From a virus, in IMG/VR virus record IMGVR_UViG_3300042304_001247, positions 1 through 23,485 of that record: DNA of 23,485 nucleotides. One strand, written 5' to 3'. The notes beneath the pieces were generated by a model. The model saw only the letters and a list, made by a program, of their open reading frames with translations. It ran no database searches and was not told the origin of the DNA. Shown one piece after another: positions 11,786 to 19,389 of this stretch (position 1 is the stretch's first letter; each line of letters starts with the position of its first letter). Both the position numbers and the translations under genes were made by a program.

Positions 11786-12546
11786 TGCAAACAATTAATA
11801 GAAGAGAAATTGGTGGCTTAAGGTTTTATGAAGTCTCAGACGACAATAAAATCATTGGCTTATTTCCATCTATCACAACTGTATTAGGTCAAACAAAAGA
11901 CCAATCAGGTTTAGATAAGTGGAAGAAAAGAGTTGGTGAATCTGAAGCCAATCGAATTTCGACTCTGTCTATGAATAGAGGAACAGTAATGCATCGCTTA
12001 CTTGAACTTTACAAACCAATTCCGGGTACTCAACAGGAAAAACTAGCAGATCTTAAAATATTAGCAGCAACTGATCATGAGGTCAATCAATTCAAAGATC
12101 ATGAATCTGGTGAATTGTTTTTGTCCGAGGGTTGGAAATTCTTTATGAAGTTTTGGTATAATTCATCTAGAACTTTATCCAGAGTCGAAGAGGTCTTAAC
12201 AGCCGAAGAATTCTTATGGACTGCTAGAATGGGTGGTTATGCTGGTACAGTTGATAATGTTTCCAAGACATTTGACAAAGGTGTTTTGATTATTGACTAC
12301 AAAAACAGTCGTAGACCAAAAGAAGAGCAATGGATCCAAGATTACTTTATGCAAGGATCTGCCTATTACATTGCTTATTGGGACAGGACTGGAATTAAAC
12401 CAAATGGGGTTGAAATTTGGATAGCAAACGAAGAGGATGCTATACCCCAAGTATTTTCTTTAGATGACTCTGATGTTAAGTTTTATTTTAAAGAATTTGT
12501 TAAACGCCTAAAACAATTCCACTTTCAACGTGGTACGAATATATAG
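11785..12546 (+). CDS. PD-(D/E)XK nuclease (RecB/Cas4/MGME1-like exonuclease)
   Basis: A 253-residue protein with the RecB-like nuclease layout. GTVMHRLLELY places H70 in motif I. Acidic residues follow around EEVLTAEEFLW (141-142), GYAGTVDN gives D157, LIIDYKNSRR gives D171-x-K173, and QDYFMQGSAYYIAY carries Q190 of the QxxxY motif. This is the arrangement of phage exonucleases and mitochondrial MGME1, which process DNA ends with divalent metal. Expected roles are recombination, replication fork processing or packaging-end maturation. It overlaps the start of the previous gene's stop (TAATG). Its own last codons coincide with the promoter-like GAATATATAG at 12537. Confident at superfamily level. 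Confidence 0.83.
   Translation: MQTINRREIGGLRFYEVSDDNKIIGLFPSITTVLGQTKDQSGLDKWKKRVGESEANRISTLSMNRGTVMHRLLELYKPIPGTQQEKLADLKILAATDHEVNQFKDHESGELFLSEGWKFFMKFWYNSSRTLSRVEEVLTAEEFLWTARMGGYAGTVDNVSKTFDKGVLIIDYKNSRRPKEEQWIQDYFMQGSAYYIAYWDRTGIKPNGVEIWIANEEDAIPQVFSLDDSDVKFYFKEFVKRLKQFHFQRGTNI
12537..12546 (+). promoter_or_regulatory. GAATATATAG promoter candidate
   Basis: The motif coincides with the last codons and stop of the nuclease gene. It is followed by the same AAAAACAAA run seen after the motif at 4258 (ATATATAGAAAAACAAA in both), and lies 20 nt before the ATG at 12566. This extended sharing between two sites makes it the best-supported pair for the motif. Confidence 0.5.
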
Positions 12547-12565
12547 AAAAACAAAACCATAAATT

Positions 12566-12874
12566 ATGAATAAATTAAACGATTTCGTAACAAAACATTT
12601 TACTAAGATTGTAGTAATTATGTTAGTAGTATTATTCTTTAGATCTTGCGGAGACGGAGGAACTAAAGGTTTAAACAAACGTATTGACACTTTGACTGAA
12701 AAGGTTGAAGTTCTTGAAAACAAGATCGATGCTAGAGCAACCACAACTGATTTAATGATCGAAGGCCTAAAAGCTGAAAAGAGAATGATTCAGTCAACTG
12801 ACAGAAAAATGTTAGATGTAACTAGACAAAGCGTTATTGATACTGAAATAGAAAAATTAGAGAAGTCTAAATAA
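12566..12874 (+). CDS. small membrane coiled-coil protein
   Basis: A 102-residue protein with one membrane helix at residues 14-25 (KIVVIMLVVLFF). A Gly/Cys turn (RSCGDGGTKG) and a long heptad-bearing helix (LNKRIDTLTEKVEVLENKID) follow. The domain order is the same as in the protein at 1049, but the two do not align residue by residue. It may oligomerise at the host membrane. The four genes from 12566 to 14496 are tightly packed or overlapping and all of this membrane/small type, suggesting a single operon driven by the motif at 12537. Function unknown. Confidence 0.7.
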   Translation: MNKLNDFVTKHFTKIVVIMLVVLFFRSCGDGGTKGLNKRIDTLTEKVEVLENKIDARATTTDLMIEGLKAEKRMIQSTDRKMLDVTRQSVIDTEIEKLEKSK

Positions 12875-12876
12875 TA

Positions 12877-13056
12877 ATGGCTAAAGTAGTCAAATCGAGA
12901 GGATTAGGCGACGATATTGCTAAATTTACATCAGCAACTGGAATTGATAAGTTAGCTGAAAAATTAGCAAAGTTGGCTGGTGCTAATGATTGTGGCTGCG
13001 ATGGCAGACAAGACAATTTAAATAAGTTGTTTCCAAAAAAGACAAAGAAAAAATGA
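12877..13056 (+). CDS. small conserved CGC-motif protein
   Basis: A 59-residue protein, MAKVVKSRGLGDDIAKFT onward, containing SRGLGD, FTSATGIDKLAEKLAKLAG, a Cys-Gly-Cys (DCGCDGRQDNLNKLF) and a Lys-rich end (PKKTKKK). Proteins with this exact order of motifs (GLGD-x-I-x-KFT-x-ATGI, CGC, LN-x-xFP) recur in Bacteroidetes phages, with no function known to me. The CGC pair might bind metal. It starts 2 nt after the upstream gene's stop and shares ATGA with the start of the next gene, so its reality is well supported by packing. Confidence 0.7.
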   Translation: MAKVVKSRGLGDDIAKFTSATGIDKLAEKLAKLAGANDCGCDGRQDNLNKLFPKKTKKK

Positions 13057-14033
13057 ATCAAAGTAAATTAGTAAATAGATTTGTAATAGGTACTTTTGTT
13101 ACCTTATACCTGTTGGTTTCTACCATCTCAACAATTCACGTTATTGACTTCTTCGCGATGTCAAATCCATATTGGTTAGCAGTTACATTAGCAATTGCCT
13201 TTGAAGTTGGTGCAGCAGCATCTTTAGCTTCGTTAGTAGTTTTAGATAAAATGAACAAGGGTTTGATCTGGGCATTGTTTATCACTATTACTTTGATGCA
13301 AATGCAAGGAAACATGTACTACGCATTTAAGAATCTTAATAACTACCAATCATGGGTAGAATTATTTAACTTAGTTGATGAGGATCCTTTATACCAAAAA
13401 AGAATCTTATCATTTGTGTCTGGTGCTATCTTACCTTTGGTTGCTTTAGGATTTATTAAGTCATTGGTTGATTATATCAAACCTAGTGAAGAAAAACCTG
13501 CAATTGCTATAGAAGAGAATGTAGAATCAATGAGAGAGTTAGTTAAAGCTTATGATGATTTAGCTGAAGAAATGAAAGATTGGGAAGAAGCTTCATTGAC
13601 AGATTTTGTTGATGAGTGGGAAGAATCTACATTGACAGATTTACAAGATCTTGTTGAAGAAAAAACAGAGATCGAAGAAGAAAAAGCAGAGATCGAAGAA
13701 ATGATTGAAACAGAATCAGCAACTGAAGAGGTTTTAGAAGAAAGAATTGAAGAAGTTTTAGAAAGAGAAGAATCATTAGAATCTAAGATCGAAGAAGTAA
13801 CTGAAGATATGACTAACGATTATATTTTTGGAAAGCAAATCTATCAAGATGCTATTAATAAAACAGCCAGAGCAAATGCTATTCTTAATGCTAGAAAATC
13901 TAAGATTGAGGATCCAATTGCCAAAGAAGAATCTATCATAGAAGAATCACCATCAGAAAGAGAAATAAGAACCAATAAAATAAGTTCAACAGGTGCAAGA
14001 AGACCTAGTGGTGGATCAGTTGGAATGTACTAA
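13053..14033 (+). CDS. four-helix membrane protein with acidic coiled-coil tail
   Basis: A 326-residue protein. The N-terminal half holds four probable membrane helices at about residues 11-34, 41-65, 70-86 and 118-138. The C-terminal half is extremely Glu-rich and helical. It contains a repeat-like run (ASLTDFVDEWEE, then STLTDLQDLVEE) and strong heptads (EKTEIEEEKAEIEEMIETE; EERIEEVLEREESLESKIEE), so a cytoplasmic coiled coil is likely. The end is basic and flexible (TGARRPSGGSVGMY). It starts by ATGA overlap with the gene upstream. A membrane anchor or scaffold is plausible; no family is recognised. Confidence 0.75.
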   Translation: MNQSKLVNRFVIGTFVTLYLLVSTISTIHVIDFFAMSNPYWLAVTLAIAFEVGAAASLASLVVLDKMNKGLIWALFITITLMQMQGNMYYAFKNLNNYQSWVELFNLVDEDPLYQKRILSFVSGAILPLVALGFIKSLVDYIKPSEEKPAIAIEENVESMRELVKAYDDLAEEMKDWEEASLTDFVDEWEESTLTDLQDLVEEKTEIEEEKAEIEEMIETESATEEVLEERIEEVLEREESLESKIEEVTEDMTNDYIFGKQIYQDAINKTARANAILNARKSKIEDPIAKEESIIEESPSEREIRTNKISSTGARRPSGGSVGMY

Positions 14034-14496
14034 TACATTTGTTATTCCAGATGATTTTATTCTACAAAGCCTTTATATTTCTAATCAATTAGAAAAGAGT
14101 GCTTTTTTAGAAATAGTCAAAGAAAATAGTAGATTTGTTGCAGATAATTTATATCACATCGCAAATGATATAAAAACCAGACAACAGATCATAATCTATG
14201 ATGGTGAATTACCGTATTTCTTTGAAGCTACTATTAATACTGAAACAGCATATATTGGTCAAGCAAGATACCAAGCACAAAGAGTTTATTTTACAAAGAA
14301 GTTATTAACCAGAGGACCTAAATACAAAATTAAAGTTAGAATAGAAGGCAAAGGATTTGATGTTAATCAAACCTATTTTACAACTACTTATGAATCTAGC
14401 AATCCAGTTTTAATCACAAGAAAGATCAATTCACTATTAGAATACTTAAATTCAGGTAAACATTTAGATTTTATCCCGAAACAAATTCAAAGTTAA
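13993..14496 (+). CDS. hypothetical protein
   Basis: A protein of up to 167 residues with no recognised family. The first in-frame start is GTG at 13993, but that forces a 41-nt overlap with the previous gene. A TTG at 14020 (LECTNTFVIPDDFILQ) gives a 14-nt overlap, more like the neighbours, and no ATG is available, so the start is unsure. The body mixes helices (FLEIVKENSRFVADNLYHI) with beta strands (RQQIIIYDGELPYFFEATI; YKIKVRIEGKGFDVNQTYF). It ends with a short helix (NSLLEYLNSGKHLDF). It is probably a soluble alpha/beta protein. Confidence 0.55.
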   Translation: MQEDLVVDQLECTNTFVIPDDFILQSLYISNQLEKSAFLEIVKENSRFVADNLYHIANDIKTRQQIIIYDGELPYFFEATINTETAYIGQARYQAQRVYFTKKLLTRGPKYKIKVRIEGKGFDVNQTYFTTTYESSNPVLITRKINSLLEYLNSGKHLDFIPKQIQS

Positions 14497-14528
14497 TCAT
14501 ATAAAGTAATACATTTAAACTATATAAT

Positions 14529-14756
14529 ATGTCACAAGAACAAACAACACAAGAAGCACCAGTAGCTGTAATGACTGATGGTCAAGCAATTCACTTATTG
14601 ATCCAAGGAGTTAAAGCAGCTCAATCTAAAGGTGGAATCTACACATTAAACGATGCAGCTCTTTTAAACAAAGCAGTTGAGCATTTTGATTTTATCTTTA
14701 AGGCTACTGAAGCCGAACAAGCTGAACCAGAACAAGCTGAATCAGTAGAAAAGTAA
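14529..14756 (+). CDS. small hypothetical protein
   Basis: A 75-residue protein. The N-terminus is low-complexity (MSQEQTTQEAPVAVMT), a helical core follows (QAIHLLIQGVKAAQSKGG, then LNDAALLNKAVEHFDFIF), and it ends in an EQAEPEQAE repeat. The core looks like two packed helices with a Gly turn, a form common in small phage structural or accessory proteins. The start follows an A/T-only leader ending in TATATAAT. Function unknown. Confidence 0.6.
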   Translation: MSQEQTTQEAPVAVMTDGQAIHLLIQGVKAAQSKGGIYTLNDAALLNKAVEHFDFIFKATEAEQAEPEQAESVEK

Positions 14757-14778
14757 AAATACTTCACTTTTTCTTAAG

Positions 14779-14800
14779 CTTACTAGATACATATAGTAAG
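14779..14800. promoter_or_regulatory. intergenic inverted repeat
   Basis: CTTACTA (14779-14785) and TAGTAAG (14794-14800) form a perfect 7-bp hairpin with an 8-nt loop (GATACATA), 20 nt upstream of the ATG at 14821. There is no U-tract, so it is more likely an operator or 5' UTR structure than a terminator. Confidence 0.35.
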
Positions 14801-14820
14801 TCAAAAATAATTTTTAGATT

Positions 14821-15126
14821 ATGGAACAAAGCGCATCAAAAATAGACGTATTTTTATCTCTATTCAAGGATTTTGATTTAACAGTTACATACAGAGATGG
14901 ACACTCTATTCCCAATTTTGAAAAAGAGGCTCTAGAAATTGAAAGAAATAATGTAAAGATTAAAAAAGATCTTGAAAAAGCTTTGAAAAGAGCACAAGAA
15001 GATTATTCTCTCGCAAGAAAAATGTTTAAAACTGGTAAGGTTACCAAAGAAGAACTTATAGACTTTGAATGGAGAATATTTGAGCTTAAAGAACAAATTA
15101 ACCAAATTGATCAAGGTGAGTATTAA
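14821..15126 (+). CDS. coiled-coil hypothetical protein
   Basis: A 101-residue protein whose C-terminal 70 residues form a long charged helix (FEKEALEIERNNVKIKKDLE onward to LKEQINQIDQ) with a Gly/Thr break (KTGKVTKEE). That suggests a helical hairpin or antiparallel coiled coil. The N-terminus (VFLSLFKDFDLTVTYRDGHS) is a short alpha/beta lead. The last codons and stop lie inside a strong intrinsic terminator, so this gene ends its transcription unit. Function unknown. Confidence 0.65.
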   Translation: MEQSASKIDVFLSLFKDFDLTVTYRDGHSIPNFEKEALEIERNNVKIKKDLEKALKRAQEDYSLARKMFKTGKVTKEELIDFEWRIFELKEQINQIDQGEY

Positions 15127-15140
15127 TACTCACCTTTTTT
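15115..15140 (+). terminator. intrinsic terminator overlapping a stop codon
   Basis: GGTGAGTATT (15115-15124) and AATACTCACC (15125-15134) are perfect complements, followed by TTTTTT. The stop codon of the coiled-coil gene is inside the stem. It separates the 12566-15126 block from the endolysin gene. Confidence 0.88.
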
Positions 15141-15192
15141 ATTTTACGAAAGTACCATATTTGTATAGACTGTTACGATAGATATGTAGAAG

Positions 15193-15204
15193 AGAAGATC
15201 TTCT
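15193..15204. promoter_or_regulatory. 12-bp palindrome upstream of the endolysin gene
   Basis: AGAAGATCTTCT is a perfect palindrome 19 nt before the ATG at 15224. The 97-base gap also contains a TATTTGTATAGACTG stretch that could hold a promoter. A dimeric regulator site is possible; nothing else supports it. Confidence 0.3.
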
Positions 15205-15223
15205 AAAAATTAAAACATTAAAA

Positions 15224-16138
15224 ATGTTTACTACACTTAAACTTGATTCTACTGGCGAAAACGTTAGACACTTACAAAGCTTTTTAAAACTTAAAGTGGA
15301 TGGTGATTTTGGCTCAAATACTGAAAAGGCTGTTAAAGAATGGCAAAAGAAAAAAGGTTTGCTTGATGATGGTATTGTTGGTCCTAAAACTTGGGCAGCA
15401 ATGGGTCTTAAAGATACGTTATTAACAACAGATCAATCTGAAAAATCATATAAAACAACAGATGGACTCGTTATTAATAAGTTTAGACTAAGTGCTAATG
15501 AGTATATGCCAGGTCCAACTAAAAAAGAATATATTTTTATACACCACACAGCTGGTTGGAATGATCCTTATAAAACCATCACAGACTGGGAAAAAGATGA
15601 TCGCGGTAGAGTAGGAACACAATATGTTATTGGTGGACCAAATGTTAAGAACGGGGATTTAACATTTGATGGTACGGTGGTAGAATGTTTTGATGACAAG
15701 GCATACGCTGGTCATTTAGGTGCAGTTAACTCTCATTATATGCACACTCACTCAGTTGGCATTGAAATCTGTAACTTTGGGTTCTTAAAGCCATCAGGTG
15801 CAGGTTATATTACTTATACTGGTCAAATCGTAGATGAAGATCAAGTTACTGATTTAGGCTATGAGTTTAGAAGTTACAGATACTGGCACAAATACTCAGA
15901 TGCACAATTAGCTAATCTTAAAAAACTAATTAGACATATTGCAAAGATGCATAATATTGATATGACAAAGGGTCTTTTAGACAGATTAGAAGAAATGGAA
16001 GAGGATGAAGCATTTGAATATGATATTAATATCTCAAATGGTAATGTCAAAGGAATCCTAAGTCATACTAATGTTAGAAAGGACAAAATGGATGTTTATC
16101 CTTGTCCAAGGCTTATTGCAATGCTTAGAAATCTATAA
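15224..16138 (+). CDS. endolysin: peptidoglycan-binding domain plus N-acetylmuramoyl-L-alanine amidase
   Basis: A 304-residue protein that cuts the amide bond between muramic acid and the peptide stem at the end of infection. Residues 1-60 form a PG_binding_1 domain (GENVRHLQSFLKLKVDGDFG, TEKAVKEWQKKKGLLDDGIV, GPKTWAAMG). Residues about 100-304 form an Amidase_2/PGRP-type domain. FIHHTAGW supplies the first zinc ligand (H107), H281 in LSHTNVRKDKMD the second, and D290 probably the third. YVIGG, DGTVVE and HSVGIEICN are the usual core strands. A helical insertion (LLDRLEEMEEDEAFEYD) precedes the last motif. There is no signal peptide, so release would depend on a holin, perhaps the one at 8598. 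Confidence 0.92.
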   Translation: MFTTLKLDSTGENVRHLQSFLKLKVDGDFGSNTEKAVKEWQKKKGLLDDGIVGPKTWAAMGLKDTLLTTDQSEKSYKTTDGLVINKFRLSANEYMPGPTKKEYIFIHHTAGWNDPYKTITDWEKDDRGRVGTQYVIGGPNVKNGDLTFDGTVVECFDDKAYAGHLGAVNSHYMHTHSVGIEICNFGFLKPSGAGYITYTGQIVDEDQVTDLGYEFRSYRYWHKYSDAQLANLKKLIRHIAKMHNIDMTKGLLDRLEEMEEDEAFEYDINISNGNVKGILSHTNVRKDKMDVYPCPRLIAMLRNL

Positions 16139-16176
16139 TTTGAAACTTTCATTGTTTGGTGTATACAATCTAAACA

Positions 16177-17043
16177 ATGAAACGTATATTGATGTTGTTG
16201 ATGCTTTTGGTCTCCTTAGCTACAGCAAATGCAAAATGTGATTGGAGTTCACTCAAGCTTCAACAATGGAATAATCGTAATGTTTATAAATGGTATGTAA
16301 GCGGCAAAGTATTAGATGATACTTGTGTTGATTACAGGTTTATGATTTACGATTTTCAAACCAAGAAAACCGATACTGTATTTGATAACAGAGGTATTTG
16401 TGAAGTTCAATTTAACAAAAAGGGCAAATACAAAATGTATTTGAAAGTTTGGAACAGATGCAAAAAATGTGATACAGCTCTTTATCGTGAAGTAAACATC
16501 ATCTATTTTCCAAAATGTACATTTACCTATGGCATGAGAAGTTCTAAAGGTAATAACTGCGCTGATAGTATGGTCGGTGAAATGAGTTTGGGACCTTGGA
16601 TTAAAGGTGATACTTGTTGGCAGTGGTGGAATTATATTTACAATAGTAAAGAATTAAATGCCTTATCGCAAAGTGATTGGGATTCAATGTCAAATGAGCA
16701 ATTATACAACTATTACGATTTTAACGATACGGGCATGATATTTTATCAAGGTCCTGCTAATTCAGCTCGTAGAATTGAATACAAATTTCCACGTGATGGA
16801 AAATACTTAGTGGTAACTCAATGGTATAACAAATGTTTAAGTCAAGATACATTCTTCTTTACGCGCATCACTGTTAAATGCAATAAAGTAACAAGCGTTG
16901 AGACACTTGCCAAAGGAGAACCTAAATTGATTGGTATATTTGATATGATGGGACGTCCAGTTAATAATGCCCGTGACAATGAGATAACTATCTACTTGTA
17001 TGGTGATGGTACAACTCGCAAAATAGTTAGATTGAAAAACTAA
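16177..17043 (+). CDS. secreted protein with T9SS-like C-terminal sorting domain
   Basis: A 288-residue protein with a signal peptide (MKRILMLLMLLVSLATANA, cut near 19). The body is Cys- and aromatic-rich with two PKD-like segments (FNKKGKYKMYLKVWNRC...; FPRDGKYLVVTQWYNKC...DT) typical of surface beta-sandwich proteins. The last 45 residues (SVETLAKGEPKLIGIFDMMG, RPVNN..., then TIYLYGDGTTRKIVRLK) have the IxDMxGRxV and G-T-x-K-I-V pattern of type A C-terminal domains recognised by the Bacteroidetes type 9 secretion system. If genuine, the phage exports this protein through the host's own machinery to the cell surface. A strong terminator follows. Function unknown; superinfection exclusion or surface masking are possibilities. 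Confidence 0.68.
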   Translation: MKRILMLLMLLVSLATANAKCDWSSLKLQQWNNRNVYKWYVSGKVLDDTCVDYRFMIYDFQTKKTDTVFDNRGICEVQFNKKGKYKMYLKVWNRCKKCDTALYREVNIIYFPKCTFTYGMRSSKGNNCADSMVGEMSLGPWIKGDTCWQWWNYIYNSKELNALSQSDWDSMSNEQLYNYYDFNDTGMIFYQGPANSARRIEYKFPRDGKYLVVTQWYNKCLSQDTFFFTRITVKCNKVTSVETLAKGEPKLIGIFDMMGRPVNNARDNEITIYLYGDGTTRKIVRLKN

Positions 17044-17137
17044 TTGTTCGTAACTTTTTAGAAAATAATTCAGCCCAAATTTTTTAGTTTGGGCTTTTTT
17101 ATGTATATTAGCTGTATAATTAAAAGATAAATAACTT
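17043..17137 (+). repeat. intergenic terminator-promoter cassette, copy A
   Basis: The cassette begins with ATTGTTCGTAACTTT (17043-17057), which overlaps the preceding stop codon. Then follow a terminator, TTTTTTATG, and GTATATTAGCTGTATAATT just before the next ATG. Copies B (17956) and C (22100) share the same order, and copy D (23173) shares the last part. Copy A lacks the TCAAA segment between ATG and the promoter-like part, consistent with a small deletion. Confidence 0.65.
17072..17101 (+). terminator. intrinsic terminator
   Basis: AGCCCAAA (17072-17079) pairs perfectly with TTTGGGCT (17088-17095), followed by a run of T. It ends transcription of the secreted-protein gene. Confidence 0.9.
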
Positions 17138-17956
17138 ATGAAAGCAATAAAATCCTATCAACAATTTGTAAATGAGGCAAAAAGCACAGGCTTAATTTAT
17201 ACCATCTTAGATGCATTAGAACCAACTGTCTTAACTATGGTTAATGAAGTTGAAGCTTGGTTCATTAAAAAGTTTGAACGTCCTTTTTCTGATTTTGATA
17301 GAGAAATGACTCATCTTCAGGTTATAGCTGACTTAGTTAAATCAATTGAATATTATACAGAGCCAACAGATACTTTGCTTTCAATCACACCATCTACATC
17401 TCGTAAAGGTAACATTGAAATCTCTGCTCAAATTCAAAGAGGAACTGAAACATACAGTTTAAAGACAGAAGCTATTATTGCTGGTGGTTATAATATTCAA
17501 CGAGCTCATTATCGTTACCTAACAAGCACAAAATTGCCAAGAACTGGCAGATCAGAAATCAGCAAAGAATACACTGAAAAGATCAAGAAAATGACCAAAG
17601 CTGAAAAGCTAAATTTCGAGATTGAGAATTTGGAAAGAGACATTACACGAGTTAAAGAAAAACTAGCTAAAAACAGTCCAATGACTGATGCTCAAATTGA
17701 ACAAGAGCTAATCGATACTCAATATTGGGCTTATAAAGACAATCCAACATGGGACGAATTGATCAAAAGAGATGCTGCTAAAAACTATAATAACTCTGAA
17801 GAAGAATACAATGCAAGTATAGCAAAAAACAAAGCTGGTGGTATTGAATTCTGGAAAACACAAAACGTTCAATGGCCTACCACCAGATTGAAATCTTTGG
17901 AAAAAGATGTTATCAAGCTTAGAGGCAAATTAGAAGTAATAACTGCTTCAATCTAA
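17138..17956 (+). CDS. hypothetical protein with capsid-targeting-like N-terminus
   Basis: A 272-residue protein beginning MKAIKSYQQFVNEAKS, nearly the same as the T4 internal-protein tag MKTYQEFIAEA as I recall it, with a probable prohead-protease site after E13 (FVNE-A). The rest has an alpha/beta middle with a beta-rich part (TLLSITPSTSRKGNIEISAQ, QRGTETYSLKTEAIIAGG). A long coiled-coil region follows (KAEKLNFEIENLERDITRVK), and another helix closes the protein (LKSLEKDVIKLRGKLEVI). No enzyme motif is seen. It is transcribed alone, between cassette copies A and B. It is likely a packaged internal protein, but this is inference from the tag. Confidence 0.65.
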   Translation: MKAIKSYQQFVNEAKSTGLIYTILDALEPTVLTMVNEVEAWFIKKFERPFSDFDREMTHLQVIADLVKSIEYYTEPTDTLLSITPSTSRKGNIEISAQIQRGTETYSLKTEAIIAGGYNIQRAHYRYLTSTKLPRTGRSEISKEYTEKIKKMTKAEKLNFEIENLERDITRVKEKLAKNSPMTDAQIEQELIDTQYWAYKDNPTWDELIKRDAAKNYNNSEEEYNASIAKNKAGGIEFWKTQNVQWPTTRLKSLEKDVIKLRGKLEVITASI

Positions 17957-18056
17957 TTGTTCGTAACTTTTTAAGATCCGGGTGAATTTATTTTCATCCG
18001 GATTTTTTTATGTCAAATGTTTTGTGTATATTTACAGTATAATTAAAAGAAAGAAA
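17956..18056 (+). repeat. intergenic terminator-promoter cassette, copy B
   Basis: This copy contains ATTGTTCGTAACTTT (17956-17970), the terminator at 17976-18009, TTTTTTTATGTCAAA, and TGTATATTTACAGTATAAT ahead of the CCA-enzyme gene. It is nearly identical to copy C at 22100-22199. Confidence 0.7.
17976..18009 (+). terminator. intrinsic terminator
   Basis: ATCCGGGTGAA (17976-17986) pairs with TTCATCCGGAT (17993-18003) with one G-U, followed by a T run. Compared with the copy at 22120, one G-C pair is replaced by A-T on both arms, a compensatory change. Confidence 0.9.
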
Positions 18057-18800
18057 ATGCCACAGATATTTAAAGTAGGAGGATGTGTAAGGGACAAGTT
18101 TCTTGGATTAGAATCCAAAGATATAGATTTTACATTTGTATTGGATGACTTATCCGGATCAGTCCAGGAAGGTTTCGCAACAATGGAAGATCATCTTAAA
18201 CAAGAAGGTTTTGAAGTGTTCTTGAGCACTCCAGACTGTTTTACTATTAGGGCTAAGTTTCCTAAAGGGCACCAATTTAGTGGCCTAGTGGCTGACTTTG
18301 TAATGGCTCGTAAAGAAGTTGGTTACATGGAAGGAACTCGTCAGCCTATTCTAGAACTTGGAACTCTGGCCGATGATTTACTTCGTCGAGATTTTACAGT
18401 CAATGCTTTAACTGAAGACATTGATGGAAACATTATTGATCTTTTTGGTGGTCAAGAGGACCTAAAACAAGGTTTGCTTAGAACACCGTTGCCTGCAAAA
18501 ATGACTATGATGGATGATCCATTGAGAATCATGAGGGCTTTGAGGTTTAAAATCACTAAAGGATTTAGCATCCATGATGATATTTGGATGGCAATGATGC
18601 AACCTGAAATCTTAGAAAAATTAAGAACGACAGTTAGTGCTGAAAGAATTCGCGATGAGGTTTTCAAAATGATGAAGCATGACACTGTTGCAACTATCAA
18701 ATTGCTACATTTAGTCGATGCTCAATCAATCCCAGGCTTTTTAGACTTGGTCTTTGATCGAGGCATGTGGTTAAAACCAACTTTTGAAAAGAAACAATAA
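18057..18800 (+). CDS. tRNA nucleotidyltransferase (CCA-adding enzyme), short form
   Basis: A 247-residue class II nucleotidyltransferase. FKVGGCVRDKFLGLESKDID holds the GG and RRD-type head motif and the D22-x-D24 metal pair. RRDFTVNAL at 110-118 is motif B, DDPLRIMRALRF at 153-164 follows, and ERIRDEVFKMM at 196-206 is the neck motif. The enzyme builds or repairs the 3' CCA of tRNAs without a template. It is about 150 residues shorter than typical bacterial enzymes because the C-terminal body/tail is missing. An in-frame extension upstream to 17982 falls inside the terminator, so the ATG at 18057 is the start. Seven of the eleven tRNAs with an assigned anticodon here lack encoded CCA, giving it clear work. 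Confidence 0.9.
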   Translation: MPQIFKVGGCVRDKFLGLESKDIDFTFVLDDLSGSVQEGFATMEDHLKQEGFEVFLSTPDCFTIRAKFPKGHQFSGLVADFVMARKEVGYMEGTRQPILELGTLADDLLRRDFTVNALTEDIDGNIIDLFGGQEDLKQGLLRTPLPAKMTMMDDPLRIMRALRFKITKGFSIHDDIWMAMMQPEILEKLRTTVSAERIRDEVFKMMKHDTVATIKLLHLVDAQSIPGFLDLVFDRGMWLKPTFEKKQ

Positions 18801-18838
18801 GATAAGTTGTTATATAATTAAATAAAAACAAGTATTAT

Positions 18839-19375
18839 ATGGCAACTACAGCACAATTAATGGCAGCTCTTGAAAAATTAACCGCAGATGGTGAGAAATT
18901 TCCAGGCATGCCTTCAGTAAAAACTATTATTGAAAACTATATCAAAAAGAAATACCCTGAGTATGAACAATTTGATACAGCTGCTGAAAGAAAGAAATTC
19001 ATCGATGACACTTATAAAGTGGTAGAACAAGAAGTTAAGATGCAAATTTATGTGGTTAAATCTACTTATGCTAATATAAAAGCTGGTATAACACAAGTAC
19101 AAGATACTATTAAAGCTACTATTGCGAGTGCTGCTATTCCTTCGGTTTTACCAAATGCGGGCGGACCTTCATTACCAAATCCTTTAAGTACATTACAAGA
19201 AGCCAGTGCAAAAGTTAATCAAATGTTGGCTATCTTAAATAACTTAGTTAATCAATTTGTTGGCTTGTTAGGAGCAGCAATCAAAATTGAATTAACAGTA
19301 CCAGATGCTGTAGTGGCTTTGATCGATATAATAGCAACACTAAGACAAGCTATTTTAGCAATCCCAAAAGTATAA
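18839..19375 (+). CDS. hypothetical helical protein, probably structural
   Basis: A 178-residue Ala-rich helical protein with no recognised family. Residues 1-75 are charged and helical (LMAALEKLTADGEKFPG; IIENYIKKKYPEYEQFDTAA). A flexible Pro/Gly linker follows (PSVLPNAGGPSLPNPLSTLQ), then hydrophobic helices (VNQMLAILNNLVNQFVGLLG; VVALIDIIATLRQAILAIP) that may associate with a membrane or oligomerise. No signal peptide. It lies between the CCA enzyme and the RNA ligase but shows no RNA-related motif. The composition recalls phage baseplate or tail-tube accessory proteins; this is only an impression. Confidence 0.6.
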   Translation: MATTAQLMAALEKLTADGEKFPGMPSVKTIIENYIKKKYPEYEQFDTAAERKKFIDDTYKVVEQEVKMQIYVVKSTYANIKAGITQVQDTIKATIASAAIPSVLPNAGGPSLPNPLSTLQEASAKVNQMLAILNNLVNQFVGLLGAAIKIELTVPDAVVALIDIIATLRQAILAIPKV

Positions 19376-19389
19376 TCAAATAAAACATA

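Noticed and set aside
17982-18056. An in-frame N-terminal extension of the CCA-adding enzyme
   Set aside because: It would start inside the terminator hairpin of the previous gene and encodes an unrelated hydrophobic stretch; the conserved domain starts right after the ATG at 18057.
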